Shown piece after piece: positions 7,249 to 13,269 of a stretch of DNA of 14,370 bases. A program made the translations under genes and the position numbers. Below the pieces are notes generated by a model. That model saw only the letters and a list, made by a program, of their open reading frames with translations, was not told the DNA's origin and searched no databases. Every line of letters starts with the position of its first letter. The stretch's first letter is position 1. Origin of the DNA: Anaerolineae bacterium (GTDB taxonomy: Bacteria; Chloroflexota; Anaerolineae; DRVO01); contig JAAYAV010000128.1 in assembly GCA_012719195.1 (NCBI GenBank), positions 1-14,370 on the forward strand, in the 5' to 3' direction.

Positions 7249-7582
7249 CGTTCAGACCCGCCGAGTAGAGGCGACCGGCCACGGTAAACATAGTCTCCTT
7301 TGCCCAGAGCAGGGGCATCCCGATGTCCTGCGCCAAGGCGACGGTGTCCCTCTGAGGACGCTTGCCCCGGACGAGCAGGATGGCGGCCATATCGGCCATG
7401 TCGGCAGTCCGCACCACTTGCGGCTGCATTAGGCCCGTAAGGAGAAGCGCGCCGGGACGTGACAGCGCAAGGACATCACTCATTAGGTCGGCGCCGAAGG
7501 CACAGGCGACCTCGCGATCTAGGTCGACATCTTCGGTGAGCACCTCGGCTCCGACTACCCGTACCACCTCGCGCAAAGTCAA
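7229..7582 (-). CDS. DRTGG-domain protein, first gene of the redox operon
   Basis: A 117-residue DRTGG-type protein: N-terminal helix (MTLREVVRVVGAEVL), then FGADLMSDVLAL (29-40), a central strand GALLLTG and a C-terminal helix ending in AGLNGVE. The TTG at 7582 is preferred as start because GGAGG lies 9 bases upstream (7592-7596) and the resulting N-terminus matches its paralogue at 5909-6268. ATG at 7600 would add six residues and sits directly behind a hairpin; ATG at 7678 would overlap the likely promoter and operator. Function is not established for the family. As the leading gene, it sits closest to the Rex-like operator. Confidence 0.8.
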   Translation of the reverse strand: MTLREVVRVVGAEVLTEDVDLDREVACAFGADLMSDVLALSRPGALLLTGLMQPQVVRTADMADMAAILLVRGKRPQRDTVALAQDIGMPLLWAKETMFTVAGRLYSAGLNGVELTR

Positions 7583-7591
7583 GACTGGGAA

Positions 7592-7596
7592 CCTCC
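7592..7596 (-). promoter_or_regulatory. Ribosome binding site deciding a TTG start
   Basis: GGAGG on the minus strand, 9 bases before TTG 7582. It lies inside the reading frame if ATG 7600 were used, which argues for the shorter protein. Confidence 0.6.
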
Positions 7597-7604
7597 ACAT
7601 CTTC

Positions 7605-7640
7605 GGCGGCAACCCGCCTTCAGGCCAGGAAAATGCCTGA
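7605..7640 (-). other. Two stem-loops in the leader of the redox operon
   Basis: On the minus strand TCAGGC (7635-7640) pairs with GCCTGA (7620-7625) across a 9-base loop. Directly after it, GGCGG (7614-7618) pairs with CCGCC (7605-7609) across a 4-base loop. Both would form in the transcript just ahead of the first gene. There is no T-run after them, so they are not a plain intrinsic terminator; a role in stability or translation control is possible, and chance is not excluded in GC-rich DNA. Confidence 0.4.
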
Positions 7641-7678
7641 TCCCTCGACACTCCGGTCAAGCGGTCAGGCTGTAACAT

Positions 7679-7696
7679 TCGTGAACAAGGTCACAA
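7679..7696 (-). promoter_or_regulatory. Candidate Rex operator upstream of the redox operon
   Basis: The minus strand reads TTGTGACCTTGTTCACGA. It matches the Rex consensus TTGTGAANNNNTTCACAA at 12 of 14 fixed positions. Rex is an NADH/NAD+-sensing repressor that controls fermentation, hydrogenase and NADH dehydrogenase genes in many Gram-positive and related bacteria. The site lies about 97 bases ahead of the first start codon and next to candidate promoter hexamers, so binding could block transcription when NADH is low. No rex gene is in the window. Confidence 0.6.
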
Positions 7697-7705
7697 TCGG
7701 ACCAT

Positions 7706-7734
7706 AGGCTACCACATCGTCCGGGGCCAGGCAA
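7706..7734 (-). promoter_or_regulatory. Weak candidate promoter of the redox operon
   Basis: On the minus strand TTGCCT (7729-7734) and TAGCCT (7706-7711) are 17 bases apart, with 4/6 and 3/6 matches to the sigma70 hexamers. Transcription would start at about 7700, at the upstream edge of the Rex-like site. An alternative pair overlapping the Rex site (TTGTGA with TACAGC, 16 bases apart) is about as good. The choice between them is not settled. Confidence 0.3.
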
Positions 7735-7741
7735 CTGTCCC

Positions 7742-9151
7742 CTAGTCCACTGAGAGGGTGAAATCCTGCCCCAGAATCACCTTTATGTCGACCTCTTCCG
7801 CGCCCGGACTGCCGAGAGAGCTGCGGATGCTGTCGCTGGTGAGTCCGAGTGCCGATGCCAGGGCGGCCACCGTGGCCGGCTTCTCAGAGTAGATGATCAT
7901 CACCGAAGTGGTGTAATCCTGGCGCTCCATCTCGGTGGCCTGCTCGACGTTGAACCCGAGGGCGCGGATGTACTCGGAAGCGGCATCGGCGAGTCCGGCT
8001 CGCCCGCTGCCGTTGGCCAGAAGCACCGTCGCGTTCTCAGCCGCTATCTGGGGGGAAGCTTCCAGGTCGTAATCCGGCGCCGGCGCCGCTGTCCCCGGGC
8101 TAACGCGGAGGAAGCGATCCACAACCGCGCCGATCTTCTCCGGAATGGGCAGCAGGACGTCCCAGCCCTCGGCGGTGATGTAGCGCGTGGTCATGGTCGA
8201 GTCGATCACCGCCATCTGCACGTTGTTCAGGTCCAGCCCGGCCGCGATTCGCGCTAGGCTCACCAGTTCGTCCAGGCTGAGATCGGTCTCCACTCGGTCG
8301 GAGAAGGTCCGGTAGATGGCGGGCAGCTTCGGGATGAGCGTGGCCACCGACTCGCCCCGCATGTACTGATCCCGCAGTGCTACCAAGAGGTGCTGCTGCC
8401 GGCGGGCGCGGTCGAAGTCGCTGTTGCCATGCCGCGACCGGGCGTACTGGAGGGCGGTCTCGCCGTCCATGTGGTTGGGACCGGCCTCGATGTGGATCGT
8501 GGTCACGCCGCCGTCGCCATCAGGGTATTCGGCGTCGTAGATGTCCTGCTCCACGTCCACCGTCACGCCGCCGACGTAGTCCACCGCGTCCTTGAAGGTG
8601 GCGAAGTCGACCGTCGCATGGTAGTCGATGGGGATCCCGAAGCTCTGCTCAATGGTGGCGCGCAGGAGACCGGCTCCCCCGCCCGGGTAGTCCCTTGTCT
8701 CTCCGATGAAGTAGGCGGTGTTGATGCGGTTCTCACCATATGGACCGATGGGCACCCACAGGTCGCGCGGTATGGAGAGCATGTTGACGGGGCCACCGGA
8801 CGGGTCGATGGAGACGAGGATGATGGAGTCCGATCTGGCGGGCTCGGCACTACCGTCCGGCACGTCCAAGCCCAGTACAAGGATGTTGACGCGGTCGTTG
8901 TCGGGGCTGGCCAGGGCGGCGGCGAGAGCCGACTCCGGCTCCTGACCGGCGGCGGGCCCGCTGCCGGAGGTCTGTGGCTCCGGCCTCTGCACGACAGGCA
9001 TCGACGGCGGGTTGGGTAGCTCGAACTGCGCCGACACGACCATGTCGCGTGCGGCCGAGTATATCGTCGTACCCAGCATGCCACCCGCCACAACAAGCAG
9101 TAGTGCCAGGGCGAGGGTGAGCAACCGGGGAAGAGGGCTGGTCAGATGCAT
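7742..9151 (-). CDS. LytR-CpsA-Psr (LCP) family cell-wall polymer ligase with LytR_C domain
   Basis: A 469-residue membrane-anchored protein. LCP enzymes move undecaprenyl-linked glycopolymers onto peptidoglycan or other cell-envelope acceptors. Visible parts: a cytoplasmic start and one membrane segment (about 8-28); a low-complexity Pro-rich linker (45-75); the LCP domain (about 88-265) with ARSDS (105-109), SIPRDL (126-131) and YARSRHGNSDFDRARRQQ (236-253), which hold the conserved Arg/Asp residues; and a LytR_C domain (about 373-464, starting ATVLLANGSG). The ATG at 9151 is chosen because GGGGATGG lies 9 bases upstream; ATG 9160 and TTG 9166 are possible and add three and five residues. 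It is transcribed alone from the promoter at 9196-9223, towards the redox operon with 159 bases between them. Confidence 0.92.
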   Translation of the reverse strand: MHLTSPLPRLLTLALALLLVVAGGMLGTTIYSAARDMVVSAQFELPNPPSMPVVQRPEPQTSGSGPAAGQEPESALAAALASPDNDRVNILVLGLDVPDGSAEPARSDSIILVSIDPSGGPVNMLSIPRDLWVPIGPYGENRINTAYFIGETRDYPGGGAGLLRATIEQSFGIPIDYHATVDFATFKDAVDYVGGVTVDVEQDIYDAEYPDGDGGVTTIHIEAGPNHMDGETALQYARSRHGNSDFDRARRQQHLLVALRDQYMRGESVATLIPKLPAIYRTFSDRVETDLSLDELVSLARIAAGLDLNNVQMAVIDSTMTTRYITAEGWDVLLPIPEKIGAVVDRFLRVSPGTAAPAPDYDLEASPQIAAENATVLLANGSGRAGLADAASEYIRALGFNVEQATEMERQDYTTSVMIIYSEKPATVAALASALGLTSDSIRSSLGSPGAEEVDIKVILGQDFTLSVD

Positions 9152-9186
9152 GCTTGCCATCCCCAAGTGCAGTGTGTGTGTTTCGA

Positions 9187-9207
9187 GGGTGCCGTATTAT
9201 AGCACCC
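9187..9207. promoter_or_regulatory. Inverted repeat over the LCP gene -10 box (operator-like)
   Basis: GGGTGC (9187-9192) and GCACCC (9202-9207) form a perfect 6-base inverted repeat with a 9-base spacer that contains the -10 box. Placement on the promoter suggests a repressor site, though a hairpin in the template is another reading. No regulator gene is adjacent to name a candidate. Confidence 0.45.
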
Positions 9208-9223
9208 GGTGGCGCCGGAGCAA
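9196..9223 (-). promoter_or_regulatory. Promoter of the LCP gene (extended -10)
   Basis: The minus strand carries a perfect TATAAT (9196-9201) preceded by TGC (9202-9204), an extended -10. A partial -35, TTGCTC (9218-9223), is 16 bases upstream. The start codon is about 45 bases downstream, leaving a short leader. Confidence 0.7.
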
Positions 9224-9304
9224 GAGCCCGCCTCCAGTACATGAGTGCGGGAGCTACTCATGCGGACTCGGCCGGATGCTGTCGGCGAGTTCTCCCGCTC
9301 GCCT

Positions 9305-9334
9305 TTGACCCACCTGGCTGGCGCCCAGTATATT
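9305..9334 (+). promoter_or_regulatory. Promoter of the PfpI-phosphomutase operon
   Basis: TTGACC (9305-9310) and TATATT (9329-9334) are 18 bases apart and each match the sigma70 hexamers at five of six positions. The start codon is 49 bases downstream of the -10 box and is preceded by GGAGG at 9373-9377. This promoter diverges from that of the LCP gene. Confidence 0.65.
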
Positions 9335-9383
9335 GGACTCGTGACCGCTGGTTTGCCGGTGACAGTCAAAATGGAGGCCTGTT

Positions 9384-9905
9384 ATGAAGCTTAGTGGCAA
9401 GACAATCGCCATCCTCGCCGAGGACCTTTTCGAGGACATCGAGCTGCTCTATCCCTACTACCGCCTGCTCGAGGAGGGCGCCAGTGTTCTCGTGGTGGGC
9501 AGCGGCGGCGCCAAGTCCTACCGCGGCAAGCATGACATCGCCATCGACGTGACTACGCAGGCGTCGGCCGTTGACCCAGCCACGCTGGATGCACTGATCG
9601 TTCCCGGCGGCTACGCGCCTGACCGGATGCGAAGGCATGCGGACATGGTGTCTCTGGTGCGCAGCGTCTTCGACCGCGGCAAGCTGGTGGCCAGCATCTG
9701 CCACGCCCCTTGGGTTCCCATCTCGGCCGGCATCGTTCGCGGCAAGAAGATGACCGGAACAGTGTCCGTCCGCGATGACGTGGTCAATGCCGGCGGTCTC
9801 TGGGTGGACCAAGAAGTGGTGGCGGACGGCAACCTGATATCGTCGCGCGGCCCCGGCGACCTGCCGGCCTTCATGCGAGCCATCATAGACCACCTGGCCC
9901 GCTAG
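9384..9905 (+). CDS. DJ-1/PfpI family protein (deglycase/protease-like)
   Basis: A 173-residue cytoplasmic protein of the DJ-1/PfpI superfamily, PfpI/YhbO branch. The nucleophile elbow is SICHAPW (104-110) with C106 followed by H107; E13 in the AED motif is the usual acidic partner, and VPGGYAPD (73-80) is a family loop. Members have been described as intracellular proteases, glyoxalases or protein/nucleotide deglycases; the true reaction is disputed and cannot be read from the sequence. Length and motifs are complete. The ATG at 9384 has GGAGG 6 bases upstream. The phosphomutase gene follows after 45 bases, so both are likely co-transcribed. Confidence 0.93.
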   Translation: MKLSGKTIAILAEDLFEDIELLYPYYRLLEEGASVLVVGSGGAKSYRGKHDIAIDVTTQASAVDPATLDALIVPGGYAPDRMRRHADMVSLVRSVFDRGKLVASICHAPWVPISAGIVRGKKMTGTVSVRDDVVNAGGLWVDQEVVADGNLISSRGPGDLPAFMRAIIDHLAR

Positions 9906-9950
9906 CCCGACTGCGCTACACCGAGACCGCGAACACGGGAGTTGACCGCG

Positions 9951-11324
9951 ATGACGCAGCCAAGCATCAACCGCAGCATGTTCCGCGCCTACGACATCCG
10001 GGGAGTCGTCGGTGAGGACCTGACGGCAGAGGTCGTGCACCGCATCGGCCTCGCCATCGGCACCCACCTGGGCGAGAAGGGAGCCCGCACCCTCGCCCTC
10101 GGCCATGACGTTCGGCCGAGCTCGGTCGAGTTCCACGACGCCATGTCCGACGCACTGACCAGCACCGGTATCGACGTGCTGGACATTGGCCTGGTGCCTA
10201 CGCCACTGATGTACTTTGCCGTCAAGAGGTTCGGCACCGACGGCGGTGTGGTGATCACGGCCAGCCACAACCCTCCTCAGTTCAACGGCATCAAGGTGCG
10301 GCAGGGCACTTTGCCCTTGGTCGCCGAGGGGCTCCTGGAACTGGCCGACCGTGCCGAAGCCGGCGGCTTCCGCTCCGGTACCGGAACGGTGCGCCGGGAG
10401 GACGCCATCACCCCCTACATCGACACCGTGACGAGCAAGTTCCGGCTGGCTCGGCCGCTCAAGGTCGTGCTGGACGGCGGGAACGGCTGCGCCGGCCTGG
10501 TAGCGCCTCAGGTCATGGAGGGTATCGGCTGCGAGGTGGTGCCCCTGTTCGTGGAGCCCGACGGCACCTTCCCCAACCATCACCCCGACCCCATGAAGGA
10601 GGCCAACCTCGCGTCGCTCAAGGCCAAGGTGGCCGAGGTCGGCGCCGACTTGGGTGTCGCCTTTGATGGGGATGGCGATCGCTTGGGGATCGTGGACGAG
10701 CGGGGCCGGTTGGTGTCACCCACCGAGTTCATCGCCCTGCTGTCCCGACAACTGCTCCCGAGCCACACTGGCGCCAAGGTGATCTTCGAGGTCAAGGTCT
10801 CCCGCATGCTCATCGAAGAGGTCGAACGGCTGGGCGGCGAACTGGTGATGACCAAGGTCGGCTACCCCTTCCTCATCGCGGCAATGAAGGAACACGAGGG
10901 CCTGCTTGGCGGCGAGATGAGTGGCCACTTCTACTTCGACGACCCCGACATCGACTTCGACGACGGCACCTTCACGGCGGCGATCCTGGCTAGCACTTTG
11001 GCCTCTCAGCCTAGCAGTCTGGCGACACTCGTCGACGACCTGCCGCACTACCCCTCGACGCCGGAAATCAGCGTTCACTGCCCAGACGAGGCCAAGTTCG
11101 ACATCGTCGACCGGCTGACGGCCGAGTTCATCAAGGACTACGACGTCATCACCATCGACGGTGCGAGAGTGCTGTTCGATCGCGGCTGGGGGGTGGTGCG
11201 GGCGTCAAACACCGAGCCCAGGCTGACCCTTAGGTTCGAAGCCGAGACTGACGCCGACCTGGAGCGGATCAAGCAGGTGTTCCGCCAGGCGTTGGAGGCC
11301 ATGGGGCTGGAAGCCACGTTCTAG
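9951..11324 (+). CDS. manB: Phosphomannomutase/phosphoglucomutase
   Basis: A 457-residue alpha-D-phosphohexomutase that interconverts hexose-6-phosphate and hexose-1-phosphate, supplying precursors for GDP-mannose, UDP-glucose and envelope glycans. All four active-site loops are seen: phosphoserine loop TASHNP (S105), metal loop DGDGDR (239-244), sugar-binding loop GEMSGH (321-326), and phosphate-binding loop RASNTEP (417-423). Length fits the PMM/PGM family. GEMSGH is the form typical of dual phosphomannomutase/phosphoglucomutase enzymes; which sugar is preferred is not decided. The ATG at 9951 is chosen because GGGAG (9937-9941) sits 9 bases upstream; a TTG at 9942 would directly abut it. 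The sugar-phosphate product could feed the glycopolymers attached by the nearby LCP protein, but that link is inference. Confidence 0.95.
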   Translation: MTQPSINRSMFRAYDIRGVVGEDLTAEVVHRIGLAIGTHLGEKGARTLALGHDVRPSSVEFHDAMSDALTSTGIDVLDIGLVPTPLMYFAVKRFGTDGGVVITASHNPPQFNGIKVRQGTLPLVAEGLLELADRAEAGGFRSGTGTVRREDAITPYIDTVTSKFRLARPLKVVLDGGNGCAGLVAPQVMEGIGCEVVPLFVEPDGTFPNHHPDPMKEANLASLKAKVAEVGADLGVAFDGDGDRLGIVDERGRLVSPTEFIALLSRQLLPSHTGAKVIFEVKVSRMLIEEVERLGGELVMTKVGYPFLIAAMKEHEGLLGGEMSGHFYFDDPDIDFDDGTFTAAILASTLASQPSSLATLVDDLPHYPSTPEISVHCPDEAKFDIVDRLTAEFIKDYDVITIDGARVLFDRGWGVVRASNTEPRLTLRFEAETDADLERIKQVFRQALEAMGLEATF

Positions 11325-11352
11325 CGCTTCGGGGGATCCAAGTGCGTTACCG

Positions 11353-11379
11353 GTGGGTGGGGCACCTTACCCCACCCAC
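11353..11379. terminator. Strong hairpin between convergent operons, likely bidirectional terminator
   Basis: GTGGGTGGGG (11353-11362) pairs perfectly with CCCCACCCAC (11370-11379) over a 7-base loop. It sits in the 63-base gap between the converging phosphomutase and ABC ATPase genes. There is no good T-run on either strand, so termination efficiency is uncertain. Confidence 0.65.
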
Positions 11380-11387
11380 TTCCATGT

Positions 11388-12167
11388 CTAGCGGGCTACT
11401 TCGGTCGTGCGGGTGCGGGAGCTGAGGTCACCCAGGTAGTTGCGCATGTCCTTCGCCTCCTGGATGCGTCCGTCCACCAGCTCGTAGATGAAGTCGGCGT
11501 AATCCTCGACGGTCGGGTCGTGCGTGGCCATCACCAGGGTAACGCCCTCCGAGTCCACGATCTCGCGGAAGAGCTCCAGGATCTGCCGCCCGGTGACGCT
11601 ATCGAGCTCGCCGGTCGGCTCGTCCGCGATCACCATCTCCGGCTGGTTCGCCAAGGCGCGCGCAATGGCCACCCTCTGCTGCTGGCCGCCGGAGAGCTCA
11701 TAGGGACGGTGACCCGCCCATTTCATGAGGCCCACCAACTCCAGAACCTCGCGAACCCGCCGGCTGCGCTCCCGCCGATCGAACCCGCCTATGCGGAGCA
11801 TGAGGTCGACGTTCTCAAAGGCCGAGAAGGTGGGTATGAGGGCGAATGACTGGAAGACGAAGCCGATGTGGCGGCGCCGCAGCTCCAGCAGTTCCTTCTC
11901 GCTCGCACGGGAAAGGTCATGTCCGAGAAGATCAACCGTGCCTGACGTCGGAGTGTCGAGTCCGCTGATGACATTGAGCAGGGTAGTCTTGCCGGACCCG
12001 GAGCGGCCCTTGAGGGTGACGAACTGGCCTCGCTTGATCTCCAGGTTCACCCCGCGCAAAGCGTGCACCGGCTCGGCCCCCAACTGGTAGGTCCGCACCA
12101 GGTCGACGGTGCGCACCATCACGTCGCCGGTGCTCCGGACGAGGTCGCTTCTGTCTGCCGATGCCAC
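11388..12167 (-). CDS. ABC transporter ATP-binding protein (MacB/LolD type)
   Basis: A 259-residue nucleotide-binding subunit. Motifs: Walker A GRSGSGKT (54-61), Q-loop FVFQSFALIP (103-112), signature LSGGQQQR (158-165), Walker B VIADEPTGELD (179-189) and switch His at 216 (ATHDP). The TGELD form after Walker B is typical of the MacB/LolD group, whose partners are FtsX-type permeases. The GTG at 12167 has AGGAGG (12173-12178) 5 bases upstream; M17 could start a shorter form, but the ribosome site favours the longer one. It follows the other ATPase gene with a one-base gap, so a heterodimer with that ATPase is possible, or each could serve a separate permease. The substrate is unknown. Confidence 0.92.
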   Translation of the reverse strand: MASADRSDLVRSTGDVMVRTVDLVRTYQLGAEPVHALRGVNLEIKRGQFVTLKGRSGSGKTTLLNVISGLDTPTSGTVDLLGHDLSRASEKELLELRRRHIGFVFQSFALIPTFSAFENVDLMLRIGGFDRRERSRRVREVLELVGLMKWAGHRPYELSGGQQQRVAIARALANQPEMVIADEPTGELDSVTGRQILELFREIVDSEGVTLVMATHDPTVEDYADFIYELVDGRIQEAKDMRNYLGDLSSRTRTTEVAR

Positions 12168-12168
12168 T

Positions 12169-13227
12169 CTAGCCTCCTGCCTTTCGGGACTTCAGCACAC
12201 CGGCTAGCCCGCGACGTACCCGCCCCAGGACAGCAGAGGCGCGGTCCTCGTGTTCGTCCAGGGCCATGTCCAGTCCGCCGTCCTTACCGTTGCCGCCACC
12301 AGCGGCAGGCCCGCGGCCAAGCACCGGCTTCACCAGTATGCCCCCCTCCACCAGTTCGAGCTGGGCGCGGTCGTGGAAGCCCAACTCCTCCAGGAATTCC
12401 CGAGGCAACTGCAGGCGACCGGCAGAGTCCAGCACTACGTACTCCTGGAAGGACGCGAAGGCCTCCTCGTCCGAGTCCTCCTCCCCATCGCCGATGCCGT
12501 TATCGGCCTGCCGCACCGTCTCTGAGCTCGTACGCCCGTCCCGGATCGCCACCACTCGGTCGACCTGGCTGGCGATTCCCGGGTCATGGGTCACAATCAT
12601 GATGGTGAGGCCGTAGCGCTCGTTGAGTGCCCGGAAAGCGGAGAAGATGGCCGACGCCGTGAGCGTGTCCACCTCTCCCGTAGGCTCGTCAGCCAGCAGC
12701 AGTACAGGGTGATTGGCGAGCGCCACCGCTATGGCGACGCGCTGCTGTTCACCACCGGACATCTGGACTAAGCGGTGTCCCTTTCGGCCGCCCATTCCGA
12801 CGGCCTCCAGCAACTCCTCCGCCCACTCCCGCCGCTCCTTCTGGGAGGTGCCCGCGATCATCATGGGCAACTCGACGTTCTCTTGCGCCGTAAGGTAGGG
12901 GATCAGGTTACGGGCCGTCTGCTGCCACACGAAGCCTACCTTGCTGCGGCGGTACCGGTTCAGCGCGAAGTCGCTCAGCTTTAGTAGGTCCTGCCCGTCC
13001 ACCACTACCTTGCCGGCCGAGGGACGATCCAGCCCGCCCAGGATGTTGAGCAGGGTCGACTTGCCGCTACCGCTGGAGCCGACGATGGCCATGAGCTCGC
13101 CGCGCTCCACCAGCAGATCGAGGCCCTGGAGGGCTACGACCTCAAGCTCTGCCACCTTGAAGATCTTGACCAGGTTATCGCAGACGACGACGTGGTCGTC
13201 GGTCGCGCCCAGGAAATCATGGTTCAT
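12169..13227 (-). CDS. ABC transporter ATP-binding protein with C-terminal AbrB/MazE-like domain
   Basis: A 352-residue MacB/LolD-type ATPase with an extra tail. Residues 12-232 are the ABC ATPase: Walker A GSSGSGKS (50-57), Q-loop VWQQTARNLIP (100-110), signature MSGGEQQR (156-163), Walker B LLLADEPTGEVD (176-187), switch His 214. After an acidic linker (245-256) residues 261-302 read as a SpoVT-AbrB-type swapped hairpin (VVLDSAGRLQLPREFLEELG). A Gly-rich and basic tail (305-352) ends the protein. Typical ATPases of this type are about 220-240 residues, so the last 110 are an addition. The ATG at 13227 has AGGAGG (13239-13244) 11 bases upstream; the TTG at 13236 is too close to it. It is co-transcribed with the permease and the second ATPase. 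Confidence 0.9.
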   Translation of the reverse strand: MNHDFLGATDDHVVVCDNLVKIFKVAELEVVALQGLDLLVERGELMAIVGSSGSGKSTLLNILGGLDRPSAGKVVVDGQDLLKLSDFALNRYRRSKVGFVWQQTARNLIPYLTAQENVELPMMIAGTSQKERREWAEELLEAVGMGGRKGHRLVQMSGGEQQRVAIAVALANHPVLLLADEPTGEVDTLTASAIFSAFRALNERYGLTIMIVTHDPGIASQVDRVVAIRDGRTSSETVRQADNGIGDGEEDSDEEAFASFQEYVVLDSAGRLQLPREFLEELGFHDRAQLELVEGGILVKPVLGRGPAAGGGNGKDGGLDMALDEHEDRASAVLGRVRRGLAGVLKSRKAGG

Positions 13228-13269
13228 GTGCCGCAAAGCCTCCTATGCTGACGGTGGGAGCGCAGGGCA

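Noticed and set aside
7678..7680. ATG at 7678 as start of the first DRTGG gene
   Set aside because: It would place the coding start against the Rex-like operator and add a non-conserved N-terminus; a GGAGG-supported TTG at 7582 fits the family.
7697..7741. Intrinsic terminator for the LCP gene
   Set aside because: Only short GC-rich stretches follow the stop; no stable hairpin with a T-run is visible on the minus strand.
9366..10583. Long minus-strand reading frame of about 405 codons opposite the PfpI and phosphomutase genes
   Set aside because: It has no recognisable domain, lies fully antisense to two genes with intact catalytic motifs, and is expected in GC-rich DNA.
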